Assembly (NCBI GenBank): GCA_900107365.1
Contig: FNPS01000012.1
Location: forward strand, 61,153-125,152
Origin: Flavobacterium aquidurense
Lineage (GTDB): Bacteria; Bacteroidota; Bacteroidia; Flavobacteriales; Flavobacteriaceae
Direction: 5' to 3'
Length of the DNA: 64,000 nt
Shown piece after piece: positions 35,377-44,746 of the stretch. The notes beneath the pieces are model-generated. The model was not told the origin of the DNA, made no database searches, and saw nothing but the letters and a program-made list of their open reading frames with translations. Within the stretch, counting starts at the first letter, position 1, and each line of letters opens with the position of its first letter. Both the position numbers and the translations under genes were made by a program.

Positions 35377-35447
35377 AAACCACTGATAATTATACAATTA
35401 CAAACTAAAATCTTGTAAGTAGAAATCAGCTTACAATTCTAAATTTG
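35377..35447 (+). promoter_or_regulatory. 34-bp conserved element plus -7 box, shared with 9280-9350
   Basis: 35377-35410 equals 9280-9313 at 31 of 34 positions. TAAATTTG at 35440-35447 is 30 bases after the element, the same distance as in the other copy. A TTG (35413-35415) is 24 bases before it. A leader of about 150 bases separates this promoter from the ATG at 35608. Confidence 0.65.
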
Positions 35448-35607
35448 GTTTACAAGATTAAATCATTAATGCAATGAATTAAATTCAGATTTCCGGAACT
35501 TCTATTACGCTTACATTTCATTTAAAAAATCAGCAAATAATTGAAAATTAAAATTTGTTTTTATTAATCCTGAATCTGTAAATCAATTATTAATTAAAAC
35601 TACTATT

Positions 35608-36057
35608 ATGAACACTTCAAATCAAATTAACGAATCGTCGATCAACGAACCTTTGGATGAAAGCACAAGTTATGTTGATCAATATGAAAATATTCCACTT
35701 GACGATGACAATCCCGAAGAAGAACCCATAGTTAACGAAGAAGATACTATTACAAATGATCAGGATAATTTGGATCAGGAATTTTTAGATGCCTTACAGG
35801 AAGATGAGGAGCAAGAAGAAATCTATGATGATCAAAATAATCTGGACAAAAGTCTAAACAATCTTGATAAAGGCGATCCTGATGCTGATGATGACAGGCA
35901 TCTTGGCGTAGACGATCTCTACAAAAACAATGGTAATAATGATAATGATCTCGCTGACAACGATCTTAATGATCTTGAAGGCGATCATCTTAATAATCCG
36001 GATCTGGACAGAGAAGAGCAAAACATTCGAAATAAAGATTCATTCAAAATTGATTAA
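35608..36057 (+). CDS. Acidic Asp/Asn-rich hydrophilic protein
   Basis: 149 residues starting MNTSNQINESSINEPLDES, rich in Asp, Glu and Asn throughout (LDDDNPEEEP, QEDEEQEEIYDDQ), without Cys or hydrophobic segment. It is likely disordered. The first six residues equal those of the basic protein at 8714; the DDLYKN piece resembles GDLYKD in the protein at 8879; and its promoter element matches that of the gene at 9378. These links define a small family of hydrophilic proteins under common control. It is the first gene of a likely two-gene unit with 36089. Confidence 0.65.
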   Translation: MNTSNQINESSINEPLDESTSYVDQYENIPLDDDNPEEEPIVNEEDTITNDQDNLDQEFLDALQEDEEQEEIYDDQNNLDKSLNNLDKGDPDADDDRHLGVDDLYKNNGNNDNDLADNDLNDLEGDHLNNPDLDREEQNIRNKDSFKID

Positions 36058-36088
36058 TCCCTAATCCCTAACTAATAAATTTAAAATC

Positions 36089-36385
36089 ATGGAAAATATT
36101 TTTAACACAGAAAACATGGCAAATCTTGGTGAAACAGTAGAAAAGAAAATTTCTGCTATTTCGCCAAATACACTCCTATGTGCCGGGGCAGGCTCTTTGT
36201 TTCTGGCAGCAACTTTAAAACTGGCAGGAAAAGGTCACGCCGGTTCTTTTTTTGGAAAATGGGCTATCCCATTATTAGCGATTGGATGTTATAAGAAGTA
36301 TTCAGACTTTTCAAATTCTAAGACTAATAATGATAAAGAAGAGGAAAAAGGAATCCAAACAGATTATTCAATTGCGAGTACTTAA
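36089..36385 (+). CDS. Small membrane protein with two hydrophobic segments
   Basis: 98 residues. Two hydrophobic stretches (SPNTLLCAGAGSLFLAATLKL and FGKWAIPLLAIGCYKKY regions) are separated by a Gly-rich turn, followed by a charged C-terminal tail. It starts 31 bases after the acidic protein gene and probably shares its transcript, linking a membrane component to that regulon. No family recognised. Confidence 0.6.
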   Translation: MENIFNTENMANLGETVEKKISAISPNTLLCAGAGSLFLAATLKLAGKGHAGSFFGKWAIPLLAIGCYKKYSDFSNSKTNNDKEEEKGIQTDYSIAST

Positions 36386-36388
36386 TAG

Positions 36389-36440
36389 CAATTTGTTTCA
36401 TCTATTTTCACAAACAATAGATGAAACAAATTGATTTTAT
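36389..36440 (+). terminator. Terminator after the small membrane protein gene
   Basis: An 18-bp perfect stem (36389-36406 with 36416-36433) followed by a T-rich run. It separates the 35608-36385 unit from the next gene. Confidence 0.8.
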
Positions 36441-36461
36441 CGCTCCAAAAAGTAACCTATT

Positions 36462-36947
36462 ATGGATCTTTATTTAATTTTTCAAATAATAATCGTATCA
36501 ATTGCCGCAACATCGACCATGACCTTATTTAGTTATGCAGTATCAGCAAGTTTTAGAGAAATTTACAAAGAGCCTTTATTACTTAGTTATTTGTTGCATA
36601 ATCTTAAAATCAATCTTTCCAATGCTTCCAAAAACATATTGGGCTGGTTGATACATTATGGAATAGGAGTGATTTTTGTAGTGGTTTACCATTATTTTTG
36701 GGCACGAAATATACTTGAACTCAACTTTTTGCACGCACTGCTATTAGGCATAGCAAGTGGAATTGTTGGAATCATAAGCTGGATGATCTTTTTTAAATTA
36801 TCCCATTATCAGCCTCGTATTGACTTTAAAGGCTTTTATATACAATTATTTGTCGCCCATATTATTTTTGCCCTTACTGCAACTGCAGTCTATGCTATTT
36901 CCTTAACGGTTACTATGTTAGTAAATACTCATTTTGCTCCACAGTAA
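36462..36947 (+). CDS. Four-helix integral membrane protein of unknown function
   Basis: 161 residues with four hydrophobic segments at about 4-26, 60-82, 88-112 and 126-150. Charged loops include SFREIYKEPLLLS and KLSHYQPRIDFKG. The topology and length recall small DUF membrane proteins of Bacteroidota, but I cannot assign a family. It starts about 28 bases after the preceding terminator hairpin, so it may be expressed by read-through or from a promoter inside that stretch. Confidence 0.6.
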   Translation: MDLYLIFQIIIVSIAATSTMTLFSYAVSASFREIYKEPLLLSYLLHNLKINLSNASKNILGWLIHYGIGVIFVVVYHYFWARNILELNFLHALLLGIASGIVGIISWMIFFKLSHYQPRIDFKGFYIQLFVAHIIFALTATAVYAISLTVTMLVNTHFAPQ

Positions 36948-36993
36948 TTACAAATCCAAAAAGGAAAATCTTTTACACTAATTCACAAAAACA

Positions 36994-37020
36994 AAAATGG
37001 CGCTTTAAATGCGCCATTTT
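36994..37020. terminator. Bidirectional terminator between convergent genes
   Basis: AAAATGGCGC and GCGCCATTTT form a perfect 10-bp stem with A/T-rich flanks, 23 bases before the stop of the sugar dehydrogenase gene on the other strand. Confidence 0.85.
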
Positions 37021-37042
37021 AAATTCTAACTTATACCTCTGT

Positions 37043-38275
37043 TTATTTCTTATCAATTTTATAAAGTCGGCCCTGATCTGTAATTGCATACAAAGCACCG
37101 TCATTTCCTTGGGTAATATCTCTAAAACGCTGACCTTCTCCAGCCAAAAGTCTTTCTTCACCAATAACTTTATTATTTTCAATAGCAAGACGAACAATAT
37201 GCATTCCGCTTAAAGCTCCAATGAAAAGGTTGTTTTGCCATTCCGGAACACGATTTCCAGTATAGAAAGTCATTCCGCTTGGTGACACTACGGGATCCCA
37301 ATAATAAACCGGTTGCTCCATGCCATCTTGTTTCTGAATTCCTGCTCCTACTTTTTCTCCACTATACTCGATTCCGTAAGTAATTGTTGGCCAGCCGTAA
37401 TTGGCGCCTGGTTTTAAACGGTTAATTTCGTCACCTCCTCTTGGTCCGTGCTCGGCCAACCATATTTCATTCGTAACCGAATTAAATGCTAATCCTTGTG
37501 GGTTTCTGTGGCCAATCGAATACAATTCAGGTAAAGCACCGGCTCCGGTAAATGTTGGATTCCCAGGTGCAGCTTGTCCGTTTTTTGTTATTCGGATTAC
37601 TTTTCCTAATCCCGCCGACACTGATTGCGCTAATGGTCTTGTTTGTAATACCGAACGCTCTCCTGTACTAACAATCAAATTACCGGTTTGGTCAAAAAGT
37701 ATACGTCCTCCGTAATGTAAATCACTCGGATTTGCAGGATTAGCACGATAAATTACTACCGCACCTTCTATTGTTTTTTCATCTGCGGATAATTTTCCTT
37801 TGGCTACGGATGTTTGGTTTCCTCCTGTTGAAGCTTCTGAAAAAACCCAGTAAATCATTTTATTAGTAGAAAAGTCAGGATCAAGACATAATCCTAACAA
37901 TCCTCCCTGACCTGCCGGATTTACAGTTGGAATTCCAGTAATTGGACTGCTTACTTCTCCGGTTACACTAACAATTCGCATTGTTCCTGCTTTTTGAGTA
38001 ATCAATAATCTCCCATCCGGAAGACTTTTTACCCCCCACGGACTTGTTAATGCTGAAGTAATAATTTTAGCTTCATAACTGGTATTGGTCTGTAAACCAC
38101 CAATTCGAGTTTGTCCGGAAAAAGCGGGGCTATAATTGGAATTAGCCGGATTATTTTCTACAGGATTTGTACTTGTTCCCGGATCCGGATTTGTAGCAGG
38201 ATCTTTATCGTTTGAGCAGCTACAAGCCATTAGTAAGGCACTGGATAAAATGGTAATATAGTTAAAGTGTCGCAT
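37043..38275 (-). CDS. PQQ-dependent aldose sugar dehydrogenase lipoprotein (GSDH family)
   Basis: A 410-residue protein. The signal MRHFNYITILSSALLMAC with Cys-rich start (ACSCS) marks a lipoprotein. The mature part is a six-bladed propeller of the glucose/sorbosone dehydrogenase family: SPWGVKSLPDGRLLITQKAG, GQGGLLGLCLDPDF, YSIGHRNPQGLAF, LAEHGPRGGDEINRLKPG, NYGWPTITYG. The His/Arg pair in GHRNPQG and the acidic GGDEINR motif are those used for PQQ and calcium binding in YliI-like enzymes. It oxidises aldose sugars in the periplasm and passes electrons to the respiratory chain if PQQ is available. No PQQ synthesis genes are seen here. The gene stands alone. Confidence 0.9.
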   Translation of the reverse strand: MRHFNYITILSSALLMACSCSNDKDPATNPDPGTSTNPVENNPANSNYSPAFSGQTRIGGLQTNTSYEAKIITSALTSPWGVKSLPDGRLLITQKAGTMRIVSVTGEVSSPITGIPTVNPAGQGGLLGLCLDPDFSTNKMIYWVFSEASTGGNQTSVAKGKLSADEKTIEGAVVIYRANPANPSDLHYGGRILFDQTGNLIVSTGERSVLQTRPLAQSVSAGLGKVIRITKNGQAAPGNPTFTGAGALPELYSIGHRNPQGLAFNSVTNEIWLAEHGPRGGDEINRLKPGANYGWPTITYGIEYSGEKVGAGIQKQDGMEQPVYYWDPVVSPSGMTFYTGNRVPEWQNNLFIGALSGMHIVRLAIENNKVIGEERLLAGEGQRFRDITQGNDGALYAITDQGRLYKIDKK

Positions 38276-39714
38276 CGTAGTTATGTAGGTTAGGGATTAA
38301 TATTTAATTTGATAATTCATATCAAATTTCTAAAAACTGAAACAAACTCGCTTATATAATTAATCGTAAAACTTATACAATTTATTGTAAATCAACATTA
38401 AATATAATTTAAAATCGATCTTTAACATCTTAATACTACTTTTTTTAAAGCTTATTGTTTAGATAACATGCTTCTTTAATAATAGTTCTATCTTTTAGTT
38501 TTTTATTCGAAAATGCCCTAAGATTTTAATTTTCGAGAAACCTGAATGACGTTTTCATATCAAATTGTCTATCATAGCGATGCATTATATTGTGTCCCAA
38601 TGGTTGAAACCATTGATAATGTTTAAATAAATTATCGCAATAAAATTCAATTATAGCCCAAGGTTTCAACCTTGGGAGACGTTCGGAAAACGCATTGAAA
38701 AACGCATTGCAAATACATCGCAATAAATATGGGTAACGCATTATATTCCCCAAGGTTGAAACCTCGGGCTATGTTTTAAAATAGATTATCGCAATAAAAT
38801 TCAAATAGCCCGAGGTTTCAACCTTGGGAGACGTTCGGAAAACGCAGCGAAAAACGCATTGCAAATACATCGCAATAAATATGGGTAATGCATTATATTG
38901 TGTCCCCAAGGTTGAAACCTCGGGCTATGTTTTAAAATAGATTATCGCAATAAAATTCAAATAGCCCGAGGTTTCAACCTTGGGAGACGTTCGGTAAACG
39001 CAGCGAAAAACGGATTGCAAATACATCGCAATAAATATGGGTAATGCATTATATTGTGTCCCCAAGGTTGAAACCTCGGGCTATGTTTTAAAATCAATTA
39101 TCGCAATAAAATTCCAATAGCCCGAGGTTTCAACCTTGGGAGACGTTCGGTAAACGCAGCGAAAAACGCAGCGAAAAACGCATTGAAAAACGAATTGAAA
39201 ATACATCACAATAAAAATACTGTAACGCATTATATTGTGTCCCCAAGGTTAAAACCTCGGGCTATGTTTTAAAATAGATTATCGCAATAAAATTCAAATA
39301 GCCCGAGGTTTCAACCTTGGGAGAAGTTCGGTAAACGCAGCGAAAAACGGATTGCAAATACATCACAATAAAAATACTGTAACGCATTATATTGTGTCCC
39401 AAAGGTTGAAACCTTGGGCTATGTTTTTAAAATAGATTATCGCAATAAAATTCAAATAGCCCGAGGTTTCAACCTTGGGAGACGTTCGGTAAACGCAGCG
39501 AAAAACGGATTGCAATATATCGCAGTAATTATGAGGAAAACGTAATAAAATCTGATAATTATGAAATCGTCAGACATAATGATATAAAAAAATTCCTCTT
39601 TTCAATTTTATATTTGTTGTATTAGCCATTATCACAATTGCTTAATTCATTTAAGCCGTATTTCTATATCGTTTGAGGCTATTTACTCATTTTCTAACTC
39701 ATCAATTCTACGCT
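38276..39714. other. 1.4-kb gene-free region dominated by palindromic repeats
   Basis: No gene is supported between the sugar dehydrogenase and LigD. 38276-38575 is plain AT-rich sequence; 38582-39520 is the repeat array; 39521-39714 should hold the ligD promoter. Confidence 0.7.
38582..39520. repeat. Six tandem copies of a 152-181-bp palindromic element
   Basis: Units begin with GCATTATATT near 38582, 38738, 38890, 39046, 39227 and 39384. Each has a left arm such as CCCCAAGGTTGAAACCTCGG, about 32 bases with TTATCGCAATAAAATTC, a right arm CCCGAGGTTTCAACCTTGGG, then GTTCGGTAAACGCAGCG and a run ending AATACATCGCAATAAA. The arms pair with each other, and each arm is also a near-palindrome. In unit 1 the arms are altered (CCAATGGTTGAAACCATTG; CCCAAGGTTTCAACCTTGGG) but each stays self-complementary. 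REP-like elements of this type occur singly elsewhere; here they are expanded in tandem. Confidence 0.9.
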
Positions 39715-42276
39715 ATGTCACTTTCCAAATACAATAAGAAAAGAGATTTTAAGCAAACACAGGAACCCAAAGGTAAAGTTGAAAAATCTGCCGATAAATT
39801 GATTTTTGTAGTGCAAAAACATGCTGCTTCGCATTTGCATTATGACTTTAGATTGGAAATGGATGGTGTCCTAAAAAGTTGGGCCGTTCCAAAAGGACCT
39901 TCAATGGATCCTGACGTTAAACGCCTTGCCATGATGGTTGAAGATCATCCATACAGCTATAAAGATTTTGAAGGCACTATTCCGGCAGGAAATTATGGTG
40001 CGGGTAATGTCATTGTTTGGGATAACGGAACGTATACTCCTTCAGAAAAAACAACATCGCCAGAGCGGACTTTATTGGCAAACTTGAAAAAAGGACGTCT
40101 GAGTTTTGTCCTTACCGGTAAAAAACTTAAAGGTGAATTTTCATTAGTAAAATTAAATGGAAAACAGGAAAATGCATGGTTACTCATCAAAAAAAATGAT
40201 AAGTATGTTAATGAGACAGACATATTGCAAAAAGATAAATCGGTTATTTCCCGAAGAACTTTAAACGATCTTGGAGATAAAACTAAAGAAAAAACACCTG
40301 ATTCTGAACCTGATTCTGAAGAAGAAAATCAGACAGAACAAACGGGTGAAAAAAGTAATAAACCAGCTGAATTTATTAAACCAATGTTGGCCACAATTAC
40401 TGACAAGGCATTTGATGATGAAGACTGGATATTCGAAAATAAGTACGACGGCTACAGAACTATCGCGATAATCAATCCCAACGAGGATGTTGAATTATAC
40501 AGCCGAAATCACATTTCTTTCAATACCAATTTTAAACCAATAGCAGAACAATTAAAAAAAATCGATCATGCTGTCGTTTTAGATGGAGAAGTTGTAGTGG
40601 AAGATGAAAAAGGCAAAGCAAGCTTTCAATTGCTTCAAAATTATCTTAAAACAGGCATAGGGAATTTAAAATATTATGTATTTGATTTGTTAAATTTAGA
40701 TGGAAATCTCATCACTAAATTATCAACACTGGATCGAAAAGAACTATTAAAAATTTTATTCAATAAATATCAATTCAGCAATGTTTTCTATGCCACTCAT
40801 TCTGTTGGAGACGGAATAAAGCAATTTGAAATTGCTACAAAAAATACAGAAGAAGGTATTGTCGCTAAAAAAGCAGACGGTATTTATTTATCAGACAAAC
40901 GCTCACACGACTGGCTTAAAATTAAAACTGCCAATCAGGAAGAAGCGATTATCATTGGAATCACTGAACCTAAGAATTCAAGAAAGCATTTTGGTGCTAT
41001 TTTAATGGCGCAATATTATGGAAAAAGACTTCAATACATCGGGAAATGTGGTACGGGTTTTACGGAACAAATATTAGAAGAATTATATACCAAATTACAG
41101 CCGTACTTTATTGTGGATTCTCCTTTAAATGAAAAAACAGGTCTACGGGATACAATTCAATGGGTGAAACCAAAATTGGTCTGCCAGATAAAATTCTCTG
41201 AATGGACAGATGATAAGCGCCTCAGACATCCGGTCTATCTTGGTTTGAGAGTAGATAAAAAACCAACTGAAGTTTTTTTACCATCGGATACCAAAAATAC
41301 AACGGAATTAAAAAAAGAAGAAAAAATGGATGAAACTACTCAAAAAAACACAACGGAAAATGATTATGATTTGAAAGTGGGTAAAACAGTACTGCATTTG
41401 ACTAATCAGAATAAAATCTATTTTCCGGATGACAAAATTACCAAAGGAGATGTTGTTCAGTATTACAATGAAGTGGCTGATCTTATGCTTCCTTACTTAA
41501 AAAACCGTCCGCAATCGATGAACCGTTTTCCAAACGGAATAGCCGGTACGAGTTTTTATCAAAAAGAAGTAGATGTTGAGAAAAGTCCGTCCTGGTTAAA
41601 AACAAAGAAGATCTTTTCAGAATCCAACGATGCTGATGTAAACTACCTTATTTGCAACAATAAGGAAACCTTACTTTATATGGCAAATTTAGGTTGTATC
41701 GAAATCAATCCGTGGAATTCTACTATTCAGCATATTGAAAATCCGGACTGGTTGGTTATCGATATTGATCCCGATAATCAGGATTTTACCGAAGTTGTAA
41801 AAACAGCTTTAACCGTTAAAGAAGTAATGGATGAACTGGAAACCGAATGTTTCTGCAAAACTTCCGGTGCTTCAGGGTTGCATGTTTATATTCCGCTAGG
41901 AGCGCAATACGATTACGATTCAACTAAAATATTAGCCGAATTAATAGCCAAAGAAGTGCAGTCGCGTTTACCGGATACCACAACTTTGGAAAGAAGCATC
42001 AAAAAAAGAGATCGTAAAATTTATATCGACTTTTTGCAAAACAGACATGGCCAAACTTTGGCTGCACCCTACTCTGTTCGCCCTAAACCTGGCGCAACAG
42101 TATCAACTCCTTTAGAATGGAGCGAGGTAAATGAAGATTTACATCCTTCACAATTTACTATTAAAAACGTTTTAAGTCGTTTTGAGAAAAAGGGAGATTT
42201 ATGGAAACCCGTTTTAGAAAAAGGAGCCAACGTTAAAAAGATCATCAAAAAAATTGAGGATCGCGATCGGGGTTAA
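39715..42276 (+). CDS. ligD: ATP-dependent DNA ligase D (end-joining)
   Basis: From the ATG at 39715 (MSLSKYNKKRDF) the protein has 853 residues. It has an N-terminal phosphoesterase domain (about 25-145: HDFR-type HLHYDFRLEMDGVLKSWAVP, HPYSYKDFEGTIP). A central ATP-dependent ligase follows with the nucleotidyl Lys243 in ENKYDGYRT and EGIVAKK and WLKIK motifs. The C-terminal archaeal-type primase/polymerase domain (about 550-840) has VIDIDPD and KTSGASGLHVYIPL. The order phosphoesterase-ligase-polymerase is the Pseudomonas type, not the mycobacterial one. It repairs double-strand breaks together with Ku, encoded convergently with a 4-base overlap. An upstream TTG start in frame is unlikely. 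Confidence 0.96.
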   Translation: MSLSKYNKKRDFKQTQEPKGKVEKSADKLIFVVQKHAASHLHYDFRLEMDGVLKSWAVPKGPSMDPDVKRLAMMVEDHPYSYKDFEGTIPAGNYGAGNVIVWDNGTYTPSEKTTSPERTLLANLKKGRLSFVLTGKKLKGEFSLVKLNGKQENAWLLIKKNDKYVNETDILQKDKSVISRRTLNDLGDKTKEKTPDSEPDSEEENQTEQTGEKSNKPAEFIKPMLATITDKAFDDEDWIFENKYDGYRTIAIINPNEDVELYSRNHISFNTNFKPIAEQLKKIDHAVVLDGEVVVEDEKGKASFQLLQNYLKTGIGNLKYYVFDLLNLDGNLITKLSTLDRKELLKILFNKYQFSNVFYATHSVGDGIKQFEIATKNTEEGIVAKKADGIYLSDKRSHDWLKIKTANQEEAIIIGITEPKNSRKHFGAILMAQYYGKRLQYIGKCGTGFTEQILEELYTKLQPYFIVDSPLNEKTGLRDTIQWVKPKLVCQIKFSEWTDDKRLRHPVYLGLRVDKKPTEVFLPSDTKNTTELKKEEKMDETTQKNTTENDYDLKVGKTVLHLTNQNKIYFPDDKITKGDVVQYYNEVADLMLPYLKNRPQSMNRFPNGIAGTSFYQKEVDVEKSPSWLKTKKIFSESNDADVNYLICNNKETLLYMANLGCIEINPWNSTIQHIENPDWLVIDIDPDNQDFTEVVKTALTVKEVMDELETECFCKTSGASGLHVYIPLGAQYDYDSTKILAELIAKEVQSRLPDTTTLERSIKKRDRKIYIDFLQNRHGQTLAAPYSVRPKPGATVSTPLEWSEVNEDLHPSQFTIKNVLSRFEKKGDLWKPVLEKGANVKKIIKKIEDRDRG

Positions 42277-43052
42277 GATGACTTTTTCTTTTTAGTTTCT
42301 AAGCTGGCTTTCAGCATTGCCATAAGATCATCGGTTTGTTTGTGAACGACTTTAAGTTCCGTCGGTTTTTTAGGCGCTTTTCCTTTGGCTTTCTTTTTAA
42401 TAATGTCGAGAAGTTTAGCGGTATATTCATCTTTAAAACTGCTGATATCAAATTTCTCTGTAAGCTGATCAATTAGTTTTTCGGCCATATCCATTTCCTT
42501 CCCGCTGGTTTGAGCAACTGGCGGAAGTTTTAGTTCAGATGCATCCCTAACTTCCTGTTCAAAACGGATTCGGTTTAAAACAATCACATTTTTATACGGT
42601 TTTAAAATGGCCAGGCTTTCTTTATTTCGCAATACAAAACTCGTTACGCCAACTTTCCCGGAAGCTGCCAACGCATCACGAAGTAAGGCATAGGCTTTCA
42701 TGGCTCCTTTGTCCGGCTCCAAAAAATAAGGTTGTTCATAATAAATACTGTCAATTTCTTTTTCGGCAACAAAGCTTTGAATATCGATCGTTTTTGTTTT
42801 TACAGCATCGGCGGCCTGAAAATCTTCGTCATCCAGAATTACATATTTGTCTTCGATTTTGTAGCCTTTAATAATGTTTCCGTACGCTACTTCTTTGCCT
42901 GTAGTTTCATTAAATCTTTTAAATATAATGTTCGAAAGATCTTTTGCATCGAGCATATCCAAATCAAGACTACTCTCCTGCACTGCCGAAAATAACTTAA
43001 TAGGAATATTAATTAAACCAAAACTGATTGAACCTGTCCATATTGATCTCAT
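42273..43052 (-). CDS. ku: Ku protein for non-homologous end joining
   Basis: The 259-residue bacterial Ku begins MRSIWTGSISFGLINIPIKL, the family hallmark, followed by LDAKDLSNI, YYEQPYFLEPDKGAMKAYALL and FVLRNKESLAILKPY of the beta-barrel ring. The C-terminus is Lys-rich (KKKAKGKAPKKP and a KKKKSS tail), as in Ku proteins that bind DNA ends through this tail. It forms a homodimer that threads on broken ends and recruits LigD. The stop codon overlaps that of ligD on the other strand by four bases, so the pair is convergent and not an operon; antisense read-through between them is possible. Confidence 0.97.
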   Translation of the reverse strand: MRSIWTGSISFGLINIPIKLFSAVQESSLDLDMLDAKDLSNIIFKRFNETTGKEVAYGNIIKGYKIEDKYVILDDEDFQAADAVKTKTIDIQSFVAEKEIDSIYYEQPYFLEPDKGAMKAYALLRDALAASGKVGVTSFVLRNKESLAILKPYKNVIVLNRIRFEQEVRDASELKLPPVAQTSGKEMDMAEKLIDQLTEKFDISSFKDEYTAKLLDIIKKKAKGKAPKKPTELKVVHKQTDDLMAMLKASLETKKKKSS

Positions 43053-43326
43053 GATTTCTTGTTTTAAATTGATATTAAATTTAAGGCAGAGTTGTGATTT
43101 TATATTATATGATATTGGGAATGTTTTATAAAATAATGAGTTGAAACAGGTTTTTATATCTTGGTTATTGAGTAATTTTTTATCATTTGGAAAAAGAAAT
43201 TGATATATTTGAAATAAATAATGTGTGATTAGAATCAGACATATCTACCTTAATTTGGGTAGCTTTGTATGATTTTGTCAGACATATATACAAGTTATGT
43301 GTAATGCCACAGCAGAAAACTTAAAA

Positions 43327-43887
43327 ATGAGAAATATAAAATCAATTTTGACTTTTATCTTAGTTCTGACTTTTGCAAATATTTATGCAAATAAAGACAG
43401 AATTGAAAGACCACAATCTTTTAAATTTATTTTTGAAAATAATGAAGTTATAAATTTAAAGTCAACTGACTTAAAATTGAAAAAATATTGTGACGAAATA
43501 GTTAGCAGAAAAAGAAAGATTGTTGAAGCGCAATTGCGGTATAAAACAGGAGAAATAATAACGGCAAAATATGACGGTAAAAATTGGAGTTGTTTAAAAA
43601 TATCCTATAAAAACAAAGAAATAAATGTTCCGAAAAATATTTTGAAAAAAATTACTCAAATTCATTTTTCAACTTTAAATCTAATATGGTCGTCAGATAA
43701 TGAAGTCGCTTTTAATTCATCGTATTTCTTTATGGATTTTGAAGTTGGAACAGTAAAATATTTTAATGAATTGCCAAAGTTGCAGATGTTTTTTGAAAAC
43801 CCGATGCTTTTCGGAGATAAGAAATTTTCAAAATGTACAATAGAAAAGCAAGTCGAAAAAAATGCAACGCAATCATTTGACTTTTAA
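43327..43887 (+). CDS. Exported protein of unknown function (cassette 1)
   Basis: Start at 43327 (MRNIKSILTFILVLTFANIYA) gives a 186-residue precursor with a signal peptide; an upstream start adds ten residues from the cassette joint. The mature part has alternating beta-like stretches (FKFIFENNEVINLK, EIITAKYDGKNWSCLKISY) and ends in EKQVEKNATQSFDF. No family recognised. It is the only gene of the first cassette. Confidence 0.55.
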   Translation: MRNIKSILTFILVLTFANIYANKDRIERPQSFKFIFENNEVINLKSTDLKLKKYCDEIVSRKRKIVEAQLRYKTGEIITAKYDGKNWSCLKISYKNKEINVPKNILKKITQIHFSTLNLIWSSDNEVAFNSSYFFMDFEVGTVKYFNELPKLQMFFENPMLFGDKKFSKCTIEKQVEKNATQSFDF

Positions 43888-43904
43888 CATAACGAAAGGC
43901 ACTA

Positions 43905-44038
43905 CACATAACAGCCGTTTGGCGAGATTGCGAATTATGTGGTAAAATCACGTTTATCTTTCGCAAGAAATTTAGTAGTAACCGAAAATAATCGGTTCCG
44001 AAGTTCGCAACCTCGCCAAGCGTCAGAACGTTATAGGC
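43905..44038 (+). repeat. attC-like site 1 (type with TTGCGAA arms)
   Basis: R'' CACATAAC (43905-43912), left arm TTTGGCGAGATTGCGAA, right arm TTCGCAACCTCGCCAAGCG, R' GTTATAGGC (44030-44038). The arms pair except for extra bases in one of them, as attC sites require for strand selection. Confidence 0.65.
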
Positions 44039-44069
44039 AAGTGATACCGATAATCAACAAAATAAAAAT

Positions 44070-44744
44070 ATGTATAGAAATTTATATAAGCAACATTCAC
44101 AAGGTGTTGTAATGCTAGCGAAGCAGTTAGAAAATACTGTTGAATTTTTAGGAACTGGATTCTTAGTACACGAAAAGGGTTATATTCTGACTTGTTCGCA
44201 CATAATAAATCAAACTGATTCAATCGTAGCTCTATTTCCACCGAGTTTGAACACTTTTAATCCAATGACTTTATCTCGTGTAAATTCAATTCCCTTAACG
44301 TTAGTTCAAAATAATCCAATAAATGATGTAGCATTACTTAAAATAAATAATCCTGATATAAGCGTAAGGGTACCTCAAAATCTTTTTGGAGAAACAACAA
44401 CACTGGAATGCGGAACGAATATAGCAACGATTGGATTCCCATTTGGTTATGAGAGCTTACATCTTCAATCAATTAATCAAGGAATAGTCAGTGCAAAAAC
44501 TGTTACTGCAAACGGTGTAAAATTGGTACAATTCGACAGTATGATACATGAAGGGAATAGTGGTGGTCCTCTACTTGATGTCAAAACAGGAAAAGTTATC
44601 GGAATAGTAACTAATCGGTTTAATCCAACAAAAGGTGGCGGTGTAATGATAGGCAATCATCAACTTGGAGCAGAAACCAATATTTCTTACGCATCAATAA
44701 TAGAATATGGAATTGAATTAATCGACAACGAATTAAAATCATAA
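44070..44744 (+). CDS. Cytoplasmic trypsin-like serine protease (cassette 2)
   Basis: The 224-residue protein has a chymotrypsin/trypsin fold of the DegP-like group. The catalytic triad is visible: His44 in LTCSHIINQ, Asp86 in NDVALLKI and Ser164 in HEGNSGGPLLD. GTGFLVHEKGYILTCSH is the typical opening strand pair. There is no signal peptide and no PDZ domain, so it is a short cytoplasmic protease, unlike DegP/HtrA. The next gene starts 2 bases after its stop and encodes a small protein with a hydrophobic stretch, suggesting a coupled pair such as protease and target. It sits in an integron-like cassette, an accessory context where defence modules are common. Confidence 0.8.
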   Translation: MYRNLYKQHSQGVVMLAKQLENTVEFLGTGFLVHEKGYILTCSHIINQTDSIVALFPPSLNTFNPMTLSRVNSIPLTLVQNNPINDVALLKINNPDISVRVPQNLFGETTTLECGTNIATIGFPFGYESLHLQSINQGIVSAKTVTANGVKLVQFDSMIHEGNSGGPLLDVKTGKVIGIVTNRFNPTKGGGVMIGNHQLGAETNISYASIIEYGIELIDNELKS

Positions 44745-44746
44745 AT

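Noticed and set aside
38582..39520. CRISPR array
   Set aside because: Units are 152-181 bp, highly similar over their whole length and palindromic, with no unique spacers and no cas genes nearby.
39673..39714. TTG start for LigD
   Set aside because: The extension carries no LigD-like sequence, while the ATG at 39715 begins directly before the conserved phosphoesterase region.
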